Origin: Algiphilus sp.
Lineage (GTDB): Bacteria > Pseudomonadota > Gammaproteobacteria > Nevskiales > Nevskiaceae
Assembly: GCF_023145115.1 (NCBI RefSeq)
Contig: NZ_JAGLEJ010000037.1
Coordinates: forward strand, 62,001 to 126,000
Length of the DNA: 64,000 nucleotides
Direction of reading: 5' to 3'
Shown: positions 17,192 through 26,910 of the stretch, piece after piece
Position numbering within the stretch: the stretch's first letter is position 1
Layout of the letters: each line of letters begins with the position of its first letter
Program-made: the position numbers and the translations under genes
Notes under the pieces: generated by a model
What the model saw: the letters and a program-made list of their open reading frames with translations, nothing else
What the model was told of the DNA's origin: nothing
Database searches by the model: none

Positions 17192-18862
17192 ATGTACGAC
17201 TACATCATTATTGGTGGAGGATCGGCCGGTTGCGTGTTGGCGAACCGGCTTTCCGAGGACCCCGAGACCACCGTCTGCCTGCTCGAGGCCGGACCGGCTG
17301 ACAAGAGTCCCTTCGTGAGGATTCCGTTGGGCATGGCTGCCCTTCTGCGTTCGCCCAGCCTGAACTGGGCTTTCAGAACGGAGCCGCAGGCCGGCCTCGG
17401 CGGCCGGCGCGGCTATCAGCCGCGCGGCAAGGTTCTGGGCGGAAGCAGCTCGATCAACGCCATGGTCTATATCCGTGGCCACCGCAGCGACTACGACGGC
17501 TGGGCGGAGGCTGGCAATAGCGGCTGGTCCTTCGACGAGGTGCTGCCCTACTTCAAGCGCGCGGAGAACCAGGAGCGCGGCGCTGACGCGTTTCACGGCG
17601 TCGGCGGACCGCTGAATGTCGCTGACTTGCGCTCGCCGCACGCGATCTGCGATGACTTCATCGCGGCGGCTGAAGAGCAGGGCCACAAGCGCGTCAGCGA
17701 CTTCAACGGCCCCGACATGGAGGGCGTCGGCTATTTCCAGGTGACACAGCAGGCGGGCGATCGCTGCAGCGCGGCCAAGGCCTACCTCGAACCGGTTGCC
17801 GATCGCCCGAATCTGACGATCATCACGGAGGCCTACGCCACGCGCATCGACATGGAAGGCAAGCGCGCGGTCGGTGTTCGTTATCGCAAGGACGACGCCA
17901 GCCACCACGTCGGTGCACGCAAAGAAGTCCTCGTCAGCGCTGGTGCGTTGCAGTCTCCGCAGCTGCTCATGCTCTCGGGCATCGGGCCGCGCGAGGAACT
18001 CGATCAGCACGGCATCCCGATCTGCCATGAACTGGCCGGTGTCGGGGCCAACCTGCAGGACCACCTCGACTACGTCACGGCCGTGAAGTCGCCCTCCAAG
18101 GAGCCCTTGGGAATCTCCCTGTCGGGTGGCTGGCAGATGCTTCAGGCCCTGCGCACCTACCGACGCTTCCGGACCGGGAAGCTCACCAGCAATGTGGCTG
18201 AAGCGGGTGGCTTTCTGCGCAGCGATCCGAGTCTGGCGGCCCCGGACCTGCAGCTGCATTTTGCGGTTGCCATCCTCGATGATCACGGTCGCAAACTGCA
18301 CTCGGGTCATGGCTACTCCTGTCACGTCTGCCTGCTGACTCCCAAGAGTCGGGGTCGGGTCGGCCTGCACAGCGCCAACCCCATGGCTGCCCCGCGTATC
18401 GACCCGGCCTTCCTCTCCGAGGACGAGGATCTCGAGCGATTGGTGAAGGGCTTTCGCAGGATGCAGGAGATCCTGAATGCCCCCGCCATGGCCAGGCATC
18501 GCGGCAGGGATATCTATACCGCCCATGTCCGAACCGACGAGCAGATCCGGTCGGCCATCCGGCAGCGTGCCGACACGGTTTATCACCCCGTCGGCACCTG
18601 CCGCATGGGGCGGGACAGCGACGCGGTCGTAGACGAGCAGCTCCGGGTTCACGGTGTTGCGGGGTTGCGCGTGGTTGATGCCTCGATCATGCCGACCGTG
18701 GTGCGCGGCAACACCAATGCGCCGACCATCATGATCGGCGAGAAGGCTGCCGAGATGATCCGCTTTCCGGACGTCGCCAGTAGCAGAAGCGCGGCCGTCA
18801 CGAAGTCGGCCGCCCGGTCTGCGCCGAAGCGGCGGGCGACCCGTGCCACGGAGCCGGCATGA
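17192..18862 (+). CDS. alkJ: GMC-family alcohol dehydrogenase (AlkJ-like)
   Basis: A 556-residue FAD-dependent glucose-methanol-choline oxidoreductase, the same length as AlkJ, which oxidises alkanols from AlkB to aldehydes and passes electrons to the respiratory chain. Evidence: the ADP-binding motif YIIIGGGSAGCVLANRLSED at residue 4, GMC signature 1 around RGKVLGGSSSINAMVYIRG, signature 2 SAGALQSPQLLMLSGIGP, and the C-terminal catalytic region YHPVGTCRMG and NTNAPTIMIGEKAAEMI. AGAGGAGGCATAT precedes ATG. Its position behind the rubredoxins supports the alkanol role. Confidence 0.93.
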   Translation: MYDYIIIGGGSAGCVLANRLSEDPETTVCLLEAGPADKSPFVRIPLGMAALLRSPSLNWAFRTEPQAGLGGRRGYQPRGKVLGGSSSINAMVYIRGHRSDYDGWAEAGNSGWSFDEVLPYFKRAENQERGADAFHGVGGPLNVADLRSPHAICDDFIAAAEEQGHKRVSDFNGPDMEGVGYFQVTQQAGDRCSAAKAYLEPVADRPNLTIITEAYATRIDMEGKRAVGVRYRKDDASHHVGARKEVLVSAGALQSPQLLMLSGIGPREELDQHGIPICHELAGVGANLQDHLDYVTAVKSPSKEPLGISLSGGWQMLQALRTYRRFRTGKLTSNVAEAGGFLRSDPSLAAPDLQLHFAVAILDDHGRKLHSGHGYSCHVCLLTPKSRGRVGLHSANPMAAPRIDPAFLSEDEDLERLVKGFRRMQEILNAPAMARHRGRDIYTAHVRTDEQIRSAIRQRADTVYHPVGTCRMGRDSDAVVDEQLRVHGVAGLRVVDASIMPTVVRGNTNAPTIMIGEKAAEMIRFPDVASSRSAAVTKSAARSAPKRRATRATEPA

Positions 18863-19571
18863 GCCGGCCCGTCAGGCAGCCATGCCTGCCGTTCCAGCCG
18901 CCCGGGCGATACGGTGCGTTCAGGTCTATCGGCGCGCCTGTCGCGGTGCCTGCCCCCTTCGGGGTAGCCAAAACTACCCGTTTGTGTAGTACCGCGTCCC
19001 CAGGGCGGTGCCTACTATCAGCAGTGACAAAAGCACGAGCGTGGCCTCAAGAGCGCTACGCCATCAATGAGGGAGGAGACATGGTGACTGCGGCGTTAAA
19101 GCGCTCGCTGGATCGCCCACCGTGCGATCCCCCCAAGGAGGCAGCCTGCACCCAGCGCGCGGTTTCGTTGCGGTGTGTGGAAGGCGCCCGGCAAGCGGGT
19201 GCTTCTCGCCACGTCCTGACCGGATGGCGCAAGCGGGCAGGCCGCAGCCAGGTGGCGTCCGTGGCGAAGCTCTGGAGCCGCGCTACGCGATCCCCGACTT
19301 TCGGATGGGGTCAAGGTCGCACGCGCATTGGCCCATGCGTCCCCAGAGCAACAGCAATTCTGGAGCGTCGCTTCTGCCAGGTGCAGACGGCCGGCTTGCT
19401 GCGCGCCTTCCGGGCAGCGGGGTGGTCAGGCGCCCCTCCAGTACGGGCTCGCTTCGCAAGCAATGGCAGCAATCTGCCTGCCGCGACTTGCCATTGAGTC
19501 GCCTTTCCCAGCAGGGCGGAAGGGGTCTCCGCTCGCAATTCATTGCCATTGAAATCTAGAAAGAACCGATA
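18863..19571. other. 709-bp leader/intergenic region before the MMPL operon
   Basis: Contains a palindromic operator and probable -10 (separate entry), a 6-bp CAGGCA/TGCCTG hairpin just after the GMC gene, and an ATG at 19081 with a very strong GGGAGGAG site. That ATG opens a 138-codon frame to 19497 with odd Arg/Pro/Ala-rich composition and no family resemblance. I do not call it a gene, but a translated leader is possible. If transcription starts near 19025 the operon has an unusually long leader of about 540 nt. Confidence 0.5.
18968..19018 (+). promoter_or_regulatory. ACTACCC-N4-GTGTAGT operator with downstream -10
   Basis: CCAAAACTACCC (18968-18979) followed by GTTT and GTGTAGT (18984-18990) makes a 7-bp inverted repeat with one mismatch. 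A TACTAT -10-like hexamer follows at 19013-19018. An almost identical arrangement occurs at 62624-62673. An upstream GGGTAG half-site (18962-18967) overlaps the region. This fits an activator site replacing the -35 box. The protein is unknown; one of the two LAL regulators is the obvious candidate. Confidence 0.6.
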
Positions 19572-22043
19572 ATGAACGCAGCCCGTTTCAAAATTGCTCA
19601 GTGGATCATGGCGCACCGCGCCGTGGTCAGTGTTCTGTTCGTGATTATTACGATCATATTCGCGGCAGGGCTTGCGCGTGTTGAAGTTCGCACCATCTTT
19701 TCCGACCTGTTGCCGGCGGATGATCCCTTCGTGCAGACCTTTCTGGATCACCCGAATTTCGGTGATCCGCTGACTGCGGTCGTGATGATCAAGCGTACCG
19801 ACGGGGAGACGCTGTACAACCCGGAGACGCTGCAGAAGGTCTGGGATTTCACGCGGAGCTTCCATCTCATCCCCGGGGTGAATCCGGACACCATTCTCTC
19901 CATCACCACGGAGAAGGCGCGCTACGCGGAGGCGACGCCTTACGGCATCAATATGCGTCCTCTCATGGGCGACAAGGTGCCAGAAGATCCAGAGGAGCTC
20001 GACGACTTCCACGTTCGCGTCGATCGATCCCCGGTATCGCGCACATACCTCGTTTCAGAGGATGGTACCGCCACACTTATGAGTGCGGGCTTCTACGAGG
20101 ATCAGCTCGAATACGATGTCGTCCTCAAGCATCTCCGCGATCTGGCAGAGGAGGCCTCCGACGAGAATCACGAAGTCCATGTGGTCGGGCAGCCCGCCCT
20201 CACCGGCTGGGTCTACGAGCTACAGCAGCAGACCTACCTGATCTTCGCGATCACCGTCTTCCTGCTCATCATTGCGCTCGCGCTCTATGTGAAGAACACG
20301 GCCGGCGTCGTGGTCCCGGTCGTCGTGAGCATGACTTCCGGAATATGGGGCTTCGGCCTGGTCGGCTGGCTCAACGCGCCCATCGAGCCGCTCTTGATGA
20401 TCGTGCCCCTGTTGCTCGTTGCCCGATCATTCTCCCATTGCGTCCAGTTTTCGGATCGCTACTACGAGATCCTGAGTGAAGTCGGTGACAAGAAGAAGTC
20501 CGCGGAGATCACGATGGGGGTCATGCTGGCTCCCAGTATTCTCGGCATCATCACGGACGCCCTCGGCATTCTCTTCATCGGTCTGGCCCCCATTCCCGCG
20601 ATGCAGCGCTTCGCCCTGTTCGCGGGCTTCTGGGCGCTCTTCCTGATCCCGACCGGCGTTTTCCTGATCTCGATCCTGCTGTCGTATCTGCCGACGCCCC
20701 GCAATGTCGACGAGATCACGGGCAAGAGCAAGCTCAAGGGTGTGCATCGATGGCAGCAGAGTGCGCTTGCCGGCATCGCCGGCATCGTCACCGGCAAGAA
20801 GGCGCCGGTTACCGTAATGGTGATGGTCATCCTCTCCGCCGGTGCGATCTATACGGCGGCGCAGATCGAGGTCGGCAATCCGGTGGAAGGCAGCAATCTG
20901 CTCTGGCAGGACTCGGAATTCAATACCGGCGTGCGCACCGTGAATAACCACTTCCCGGGCGTGAATTCCCTGGAGGTGATTCTCGAATCCAAGGATGACG
21001 GCAGCGATCCGAGAACAGCCCGCTCTGCCGAGGCCTACATGGTTTCCAAGAAGATCCAGCGCCTCGCCGAGGAGGGGGTGGGTGAAGGTGGCCTCGCCGC
21101 CCGCAACACGCGCTCCTTTGCGGACTTCATGGAAGAGGGCAATCGCCTATACGCCGGTGGGCATCCGAAATGGCTTCCCCTCGATCCCAATGACGGCGCC
21201 ACAGGCGCGGCCGCCATGGCCATCTCCTTCGGGCAGAACCCCTTGAATTTCTCGCAGGTCAGCGATTTCGAGTTCCAGAACTCGACCATCTCCCTGTTCT
21301 ATCGCGACAACAAGCAGGAAACCGTCGATGGCGCGCTCACCACCGCCCGGGCGGCGATTGACGAGGTGAGCAACCAGGAGGCGGCGGTGTATGACGGCGA
21401 GTCCCTGCGCGTCAGCGCCGACCGAATGACCGGCACCATCCCCCTGCAGCATGCGATGAACACCGTAGTGGATCGCTATCACTGGCTGATTCTCGCGCTG
21501 CTGGCCGTTGCGATCTTCGTGATCGCGAGCTTTGCTTATAAGTCCTTGACTGCGGCGGTGGTTGTTCTGGTCCCGGTGATGCTCTCCAACTTCTTCCTGA
21601 CGGCGGCGATGCATCTCATGGGGATCGGCCTGGACATCAATTCGGTGATGGTGGCTGTGCTCGGTGTGGGTGTCGGCATCGACTACGGCTTTTATCTCCT
21701 GTCCCGTATTTGTGAGGAATATTCCGCACAGGATAAGGACTGGGGTAAGGCGATCAAGCACGCCATCCAGACGACCGGCAAGGCGATTCAGTTCACCGCC
21801 GCGATCATGGTCATCGGCATTCTGCCCTGGTATTTCCTGTCGGACCTCAAGTTCACGGCCGATATGGGGCTTCTGCTCTCCGTGATCATGCTCATCAACA
21901 TGGTGCTCGCGTTGATCGTGCTGCCCCTGTTGATGTGGTTCCTGAAACCCAAGTTCGCCGCCCGTGAGGACCTCATGGTCGGGGAAAGTGTCGATCTGTC
22001 ACTTTTTACAGATCAAGTCGGTGACGCGCATCGACCTGCGTGA
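19572..22043 (+). CDS. MMPL/RND-superfamily transporter
   Basis: An 823-residue inner-membrane transporter of the RND/MMPL type with two repeats, each an N-terminal helix, a periplasmic loop and a block of five helices (around residues 215-370 and 630-800). The loop segment VRTIFSDLLPADDPFVQTF and helices such as VLGVGVGIDYGFYLLSRI are typical. Homologues sit next to DUF1329, DUF1302 and YCF48 genes in many hydrocarbon and sterol degraders, and are presumed to move hydrophobic compounds across the envelope. The ribosome site is weak (AGAAAG). It is the first gene of the operon that runs to 29041. Confidence 0.88.
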   Translation: MNAARFKIAQWIMAHRAVVSVLFVIITIIFAAGLARVEVRTIFSDLLPADDPFVQTFLDHPNFGDPLTAVVMIKRTDGETLYNPETLQKVWDFTRSFHLIPGVNPDTILSITTEKARYAEATPYGINMRPLMGDKVPEDPEELDDFHVRVDRSPVSRTYLVSEDGTATLMSAGFYEDQLEYDVVLKHLRDLAEEASDENHEVHVVGQPALTGWVYELQQQTYLIFAITVFLLIIALALYVKNTAGVVVPVVVSMTSGIWGFGLVGWLNAPIEPLLMIVPLLLVARSFSHCVQFSDRYYEILSEVGDKKKSAEITMGVMLAPSILGIITDALGILFIGLAPIPAMQRFALFAGFWALFLIPTGVFLISILLSYLPTPRNVDEITGKSKLKGVHRWQQSALAGIAGIVTGKKAPVTVMVMVILSAGAIYTAAQIEVGNPVEGSNLLWQDSEFNTGVRTVNNHFPGVNSLEVILESKDDGSDPRTARSAEAYMVSKKIQRLAEEGVGEGGLAARNTRSFADFMEEGNRLYAGGHPKWLPLDPNDGATGAAAMAISFGQNPLNFSQVSDFEFQNSTISLFYRDNKQETVDGALTTARAAIDEVSNQEAAVYDGESLRVSADRMTGTIPLQHAMNTVVDRYHWLILALLAVAIFVIASFAYKSLTAAVVVLVPVMLSNFFLTAAMHLMGIGLDINSVMVAVLGVGVGIDYGFYLLSRICEEYSAQDKDWGKAIKHAIQTTGKAIQFTAAIMVIGILPWYFLSDLKFTADMGLLLSVIMLINMVLALIVLPLLMWFLKPKFAAREDLMVGESVDLSLFTDQVGDAHRPA

Positions 22044-22129
22044 CCCCCGATGTATAAAGCAGTCCTTCGGGCCCCCGCCCCGTTGGAGCATCCGTCATAA
22101 GCGCCACGAGGCGTTAGGAGGAGTGGAAA

Positions 22130-23518
22130 ATGAGGATACGTAAATACGATGTCGACTACACGCGTCGTCGCCTTATGCACAACATGGCAATGGGTCTTGG
22201 CGCCGGCGTCCTGATGCCCCTCGACAAGCTATGGGCGAGCGAGGCCGGATTGCAGGATCTCACCAAGGCCTATCCCGAGGAAGCCTTCTCGATCGAGGCG
22301 CAAACCAAGGGCAAGATCAAGGTCGGCGACATCATTGATGCCAACAACCTTGAGCATGTCGAGCATCTGTTGAGCCCGACTTTCATCCAGCAAATCCGCG
22401 AAGATGGCAGGCGCATCCGCATTGGTAAGCCGGAAACCGACATCACGCGGATGTTCACCCACCAGAACCTGCAGAAGACGCTGGAAAACAAGGCGTCGGG
22501 TTACCTGGCGCAGTTCGACAGTACCGGCAACGTCGTCGGTCCGGACGGCAATCCCTGGCAGGGCGGCTTTCCCTTTCCGAATCCGAAGAATGCTGAAGAG
22601 ATCCAGGCGAATGCGGCGCTGAGCTGGGGGCGCGCCGACGCGAACTTCTACGCTGTCCGGCAGCGCGATTTCGACAGCAATGGCAGTCAGCAGTACGCCT
22701 ACGATTTCGCCTGGGTCGAGTTGCAGATGCAGGCCCGCATGGACGGCAAGGCCTTCCGTGGACACAAGGACGAGATTCGTCGGCAGACGGTGTATTTCGA
22801 AACCTCTGACGAGGTCAAGGGCACTTCCTTCCTGAGTATCTGGAAGTACGACCAGCGGGAGATTCCGGACCTCTACGGCTATCTTCCCCAGTTCCGGCGC
22901 GTGCGCCAGTTCCCGGCCAACCAGCGCTTTGAGCCGCTGATTCCCGGCGCGACCTGGTTCCTGACCGACCCCTGGGCTGCCGGCGATCCCATGCGGACTT
23001 GGGGCGAATACAAGATTGTCGAGCGCAAGCCCATGCTCGGAACAACCTCCGGGAACTTTGCGCAGAAGAACGACAACTGGGAGCTGCCGGTTCAGGAAGA
23101 CAATCCGAAATACTTCGACCTTGAACTCAGCATGATTCCGGATGTTGCCGTCGTGGAATCCAAGCCGATCGGCTATCCACGCGCTCCCGTCAGTAAGCGC
23201 CACGCGTATTTCGATGTGCGCAACTCGACTTACACGAGCTGCATTCGTTTCGACCTTCAGGGCAAGCCCTGGGTGGATTTCGAAAGCGGCTTTGGCTATT
23301 ACCAGGATGGAGACCGGATGGTCGTAGGCCACGATGGCAAGCATCCGGCTTGGTCCTGGACCTATGTGATGAGCTACAACCTCCAGAACAAGCGCATGAG
23401 CCGGGTGGATCACCCGCTTTCGGCTGCTGGAATTCGTAGCGACTTCCAGATGGACGAGGACTACATGTACGACAGCTACCTCACGACCTCTGCGCAGCAG
23501 GCGCTCGGCCGCGTTTGA
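22130..23518 (+). CDS. DUF1329 protein, copy 1 (Tat signal)
   Basis: A 462-residue exported protein of the DUF1329 family, a LolB/LolA-like-fold group of unknown reaction found with DUF1302 and MMPL proteins. The N-terminus YTRRRLMHNMAMGLGAGV fits a twin-arginine signal, so it may be folded in the cytoplasm before export. Family-typical segments are SWGRADANFYAVRQRDFD, FRRVRQFPANQRFEPLIPG and HPAWSWTYVMSYN. A GGAGGAG site precedes ATG 22130. It is probably periplasmic and may shuttle hydrophobic substrate. A paralogue lies at 26911. Confidence 0.88.
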   Translation: MRIRKYDVDYTRRRLMHNMAMGLGAGVLMPLDKLWASEAGLQDLTKAYPEEAFSIEAQTKGKIKVGDIIDANNLEHVEHLLSPTFIQQIREDGRRIRIGKPETDITRMFTHQNLQKTLENKASGYLAQFDSTGNVVGPDGNPWQGGFPFPNPKNAEEIQANAALSWGRADANFYAVRQRDFDSNGSQQYAYDFAWVELQMQARMDGKAFRGHKDEIRRQTVYFETSDEVKGTSFLSIWKYDQREIPDLYGYLPQFRRVRQFPANQRFEPLIPGATWFLTDPWAAGDPMRTWGEYKIVERKPMLGTTSGNFAQKNDNWELPVQEDNPKYFDLELSMIPDVAVVESKPIGYPRAPVSKRHAYFDVRNSTYTSCIRFDLQGKPWVDFESGFGYYQDGDRMVVGHDGKHPAWSWTYVMSYNLQNKRMSRVDHPLSAAGIRSDFQMDEDYMYDSYLTTSAQQALGRV

Positions 23519-23544
23519 GGTAGAGCGGAAGTCGGTATTGACCA

Positions 23545-23577
23545 GAAGGTGCGTGCGCCGGGCGCGCACGCACCTTC
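23545..23577 (+). other. Strong intercistronic hairpin
   Basis: A perfect 14-bp inverted repeat, GAAGGTGCGTGCGC (23545-23558) and its complement (23564-23577), with a 5-base loop CGGGC. It lies in the 75-bp gap between DUF1329 copy 1 and the YCF48 gene, 16 bp before the latter's ATG. No T-run follows, so it is more likely an mRNA-stabilising or processing element than an intrinsic terminator. Being so close to the start codon, it could also reduce translation of the next gene. Confidence 0.75.
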
Positions 23578-23593
23578 CCTTCCGGAACAAATA

Positions 23594-24703
23594 ATGATTT
23601 GCCTATTTTCTAGAAACGCTTTGAATTCGTTGTCTGGCCTGCTGCTCGGATTAACGGCAGCGGTGGTTCCGACAAGCTATGCGCAGGACGGCATGGAGAA
23701 TGCCTCGCCTGCCGAAGAAGCCAACGCCCCTTCCGGCGCGCTTGGCGAGATATCAGGGGATGGGCGCGTGCTCGTCGAAGGTGTCCGCCAGGAACGTTTC
23801 TTCGGCATGGATTTCCTGGGCGACAAGGGCATCGTGGTCGGAAGTTTCGGTCAGGTCATGGTCACCGAAGACGGTGGCGACACCTGGGTGGAAGAAAAGG
23901 CGCCCACGGAGCTCGCGCTCTTGGCCGTTGCGCTGTACGACGGGGGCGCGATTGCGGTAGGTCAGCAGGGGCTGGTGCTGTTGCGCGACCCGGGGGGCGA
24001 ATGGGAAGAAGTCTCGATTGACACCGACGAGCGCCTGTTGAATGTGTCGGTGAACCGGCACGGTCGGGCGATCATCGTCGGCGCCTTCGGAACGCTGCTG
24101 GCCTCGTCGGACGGCGGCCGCAACTGGAATGACGTCGCACCGGAATGGGCTGAACTCGCCGCATCGGCGAATGTGCCCGCCGACGCGACCGGCGCCACCG
24201 CAGAGCCCTCGATGTACGACGCCGAGGTCTTCGACGACGGCGTCATTCTCATCGCCGGGGAGCTTGCCTACGTGCTGCGTTCCGGCGATGGAGGCAACAG
24301 CTGGGAGTTCGTCAACTTTGCGGAGACCCTCGCTGAAGGCCAGGAAGGCGTGTCCGCCGCCGCACCCACCATCAATGACATCCAGATCCGCGCCGACGGC
24401 AATGGTTTCGCGGTGGGGCAGTCGGGGACGGTGTACAAGACAACCGATTCCGGTCGCAGCTGGAAGAAGCTGTCCACGCCATTGGCCGAGATCAACCTGC
24501 TCTCGGTCGCCAGCGACGGTAAAGGCGCGGTCATCGCGGTCGGCATGCGTTCGGCCATCTTCAGTGAGGACGACGGCGAGAGCTGGCAGACCCTGGATGC
24601 TCTCGATCTCGATATCAACTGGTACAGCGCGATCCAAGTGGCGCCGGACGCCAGAGAAATGCTGGCGGTCGGTCACAGCGGACGCATCATCGCTTTGCAA
24701 TAA
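23594..24703 (+). CDS. YCF48/BNR-repeat beta-propeller protein
   Basis: A 369-residue exported protein with a Sec signal (about residues 1-30, ending SYAQDG) and repeated BNR/Asp-box-like units: TEDGGDTWVEE, SSDGGRNWNDV, SGDGGNSWEFV, TTDSGRSWKKL and SEDDGESWQTL, each followed by a G-x-x-G turn. This is the photosystem II assembly/YCF48-like propeller that accompanies MMPL transporters in such operons, and probably acts as a periplasmic scaffold. ATG 23594 is chosen since the signal peptide begins there; there is little ribosome site because the hairpin occupies that area. Confidence 0.85.
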   Translation: MICLFSRNALNSLSGLLLGLTAAVVPTSYAQDGMENASPAEEANAPSGALGEISGDGRVLVEGVRQERFFGMDFLGDKGIVVGSFGQVMVTEDGGDTWVEEKAPTELALLAVALYDGGAIAVGQQGLVLLRDPGGEWEEVSIDTDERLLNVSVNRHGRAIIVGAFGTLLASSDGGRNWNDVAPEWAELAASANVPADATGATAEPSMYDAEVFDDGVILIAGELAYVLRSGDGGNSWEFVNFAETLAEGQEGVSAAAPTINDIQIRADGNGFAVGQSGTVYKTTDSGRSWKKLSTPLAEINLLSVASDGKGAVIAVGMRSAIFSEDDGESWQTLDALDLDINWYSAIQVAPDAREMLAVGHSGRIIALQ

Positions 24704-24777
24704 GACTTATTAATCGAGCGCGAGGAAGGCAGGGCTAAGCCGCCGGACGCAGCTCGCAACTGGAGGAGGGGTGTTTC

Positions 24778-26811
24778 ATGACCAATAGACAATTCATGGT
24801 GTCCGCGGCTGCCTATCTGGCGCTCAGTGTCACCACCATTACCGCGCAAGCCCAGGGCTTCTATCCGCTTTCGCGCGTATTGGAGGACGCAAAGCTCAGC
24901 ACGGCCATTCGCATCGACGCGGCCGCACGAACCACTTCTGCACAGAATTTCAACAACCAGGGCACGAACTACTTCAACGACGTCACCGTTGATCGGCAGG
25001 CTTTCGTGCCGCCGGGCCTGGCGGGGCTGCCGCAAACTCAGGGCAACGACTGGGCCATTCCGTTGCCCGGCTTCAACGATTCGTTCCGCCGTGGCGATCA
25101 GGTGCCGATCGACGATCCGGACATGAATCTGCTCCAGACGCGCATCGAGAGCGAGATGGAGCTCAACTTCTCCCGCTCGCTGCGCTTCGTTGCGCGAGTC
25201 CGCGGTGTCTACGATCCCGGAATCTACGACGATTTCGATGCGCGCAGCGTGTCAGGGGCGCAGGGCAGCGGCATCGTCGGCGGCGATCCCAACCTCTACG
25301 CGGGTGAGCCGAACTACATGGAGGCCATCGCGCCGAACGGCCGCAACATCAATCCGCTGGAGTTCTCGGGTCAGAACTACAACATCGACTTCCCGGCCTT
25401 GTTGTTCGAATACCGCACCCGCGGCTTGACCCTGCGCCTCGGTAATCAGCAGATCGCCTGGGGCCAGTCGATCGCCTTCCAGACCTTCGATATTCCCAAC
25501 GGCCTCGATTTCCGCCGTCATTCGATTCTGGACCGGGCCCAGGAGGAGTTCAGCGACAAGCGCGTTCCCACGCTCTCGCTGCGCGGAACTTACCAGTGGG
25601 GGCGGATGGTGTTCGATGGCTTCGTGGGCAAGTTCCAGCCGACGATCCTGTCCAATCCCAACACCCCGTACAACGTGATCCCCACGCAGTTCACCGTGCG
25701 CGAGGACTATTTCCGGGGCGACTTCGACGAGAAGATCAACGGCGGCATCCGCCTGAAGGCCGACTACAACAATTGGGGCTGGCAGGCCATGGTGGCGTCG
25801 CGCTACAACCCGCTGGGCGCCTTCAGCTGGACCCGTAGTGGTGTCACGACGGATGTTGCCGACAATCTCTTCGGTGGGCTCGCGGCGACGTTATACGGCG
25901 TGAAGAGCCCAGGATGTGAAGGTTCCCAGAACCCGCGCAACGGCCCGCTGCCGCAGGCGCTGTGCCGCAATTCCGGGAGCCTCGGCGAGGCCCTTTCAAA
26001 GACCCCCGTCGTGGCGGAAGCAGGCGGCGTCACCAGCGGGCGCGAGTGGTTCACCTATGCGGCCGAGGCCAAGCTGAACGGGCTCGAAGGCTGGAACGTG
26101 ATGCTCAACGAGTTCCCTGATGCCTTCGATGTGTATCTGCGCGAAGCCGACAGTATGGAGGAGCTGAGGAACCAGCTGGATACGGTCATGTATGCCGCCG
26201 GCGGTGGCTATCGCGGCTACATCAATCGCGAGTATTTCCGAGAAGAAGTCTTCGGTCTCGGCGGTAAGTTCGTCACCACCAGCGACAACAGTCTCCTGAA
26301 CGCGATCATCCTAAACGTGGAGATGCAGTACACGCCGGAGCGGGTCTTCACCGCCCCGACCCTGTCGAACGATCATCTCAAGAGTGATGAGTTCATCGCG
26401 TCATTCGTCGCCGAAAAGTGGACGCGCTGGTCGGCGAAGTACCCGGCGGCCTACCTGGTCTTCCAGTACCAGTTCCGCAGTGAAAGCGATCTGGTGGGCT
26501 TGAATCTGGATGGTTATGGTGGTGACGAGAACACCATTCCGGAAGGCATCCCCAACGCCAACTACTTCGTGCTGGCCGGCTTCCAGCCCACACCGGGCCG
26601 TACCTTCGTCTTCGAGTTCACCAGCCTCTTCGACGCCAGGGGCGGCATCCTGGTCCAGCCCCTGCTGAAGTGGAACATCGGCAGTGGCTTCAAGGCCGAC
26701 TTCTTCTACAACTATGTCGACAGTGGCGTGTGGGGCAAGCGCAGCGAGTCGGTCTTCAGCAATGTCGACTACGCGGACGAGGTCGCGGTGCGGTTGAGCT
26801 ACTCCTTCTAG
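24778..26811 (+). CDS. DUF1302 outer-membrane beta-barrel protein
   Basis: A 677-residue protein with a Sec signal (residues 1-26, ending AQAQG) and many alternating amphipathic strands, ending in a C-terminal aromatic residue (RLSYSF) as expected for BamA-assembled barrels. LRLGNQQIAWGQSIAFQTFD and the NGLDFRR segment are typical of DUF1302. Family members are thought to be porins or uptake channels for hydrophobic substrates. GGAGGAGGGGTGTTTC precedes ATG 24778. With the DUF1329 pair and the MMPL pump it could form a trans-envelope route, which is inference from recurrent gene association. Confidence 0.88.
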   Translation: MTNRQFMVSAAAYLALSVTTITAQAQGFYPLSRVLEDAKLSTAIRIDAAARTTSAQNFNNQGTNYFNDVTVDRQAFVPPGLAGLPQTQGNDWAIPLPGFNDSFRRGDQVPIDDPDMNLLQTRIESEMELNFSRSLRFVARVRGVYDPGIYDDFDARSVSGAQGSGIVGGDPNLYAGEPNYMEAIAPNGRNINPLEFSGQNYNIDFPALLFEYRTRGLTLRLGNQQIAWGQSIAFQTFDIPNGLDFRRHSILDRAQEEFSDKRVPTLSLRGTYQWGRMVFDGFVGKFQPTILSNPNTPYNVIPTQFTVREDYFRGDFDEKINGGIRLKADYNNWGWQAMVASRYNPLGAFSWTRSGVTTDVADNLFGGLAATLYGVKSPGCEGSQNPRNGPLPQALCRNSGSLGEALSKTPVVAEAGGVTSGREWFTYAAEAKLNGLEGWNVMLNEFPDAFDVYLREADSMEELRNQLDTVMYAAGGGYRGYINREYFREEVFGLGGKFVTTSDNSLLNAIILNVEMQYTPERVFTAPTLSNDHLKSDEFIASFVAEKWTRWSAKYPAAYLVFQYQFRSESDLVGLNLDGYGGDENTIPEGIPNANYFVLAGFQPTPGRTFVFEFTSLFDARGGILVQPLLKWNIGSGFKADFFYNYVDSGVWGKRSESVFSNVDYADEVAVRLSYSF

Positions 26812-26859
26812 GCTGCGGTGGTGCGTCCGTTGGGGCGGCGCATCACAAGGCGGCACCTG

Positions 26860-26895
26860 CTCCGGTCTGCTTCCCGTGGACCGGAGTCTTTCTTT
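26860..26895 (+). terminator. Intrinsic terminator/attenuator inside the operon
   Basis: CTCCGGTC (26860-26867), an 11-base loop, then GACCGGAG (26879-26886) followed by TCTTTCTTT. This is a good Rho-independent terminator placed between DUF1302 and the second DUF1329 gene, 16 bp before its ATG. It would lower expression of the distal genes unless read-through or antitermination occurs. Confidence 0.75.
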
Positions 26896-26910
26896 AACCG
26901 CGGTGAAACT

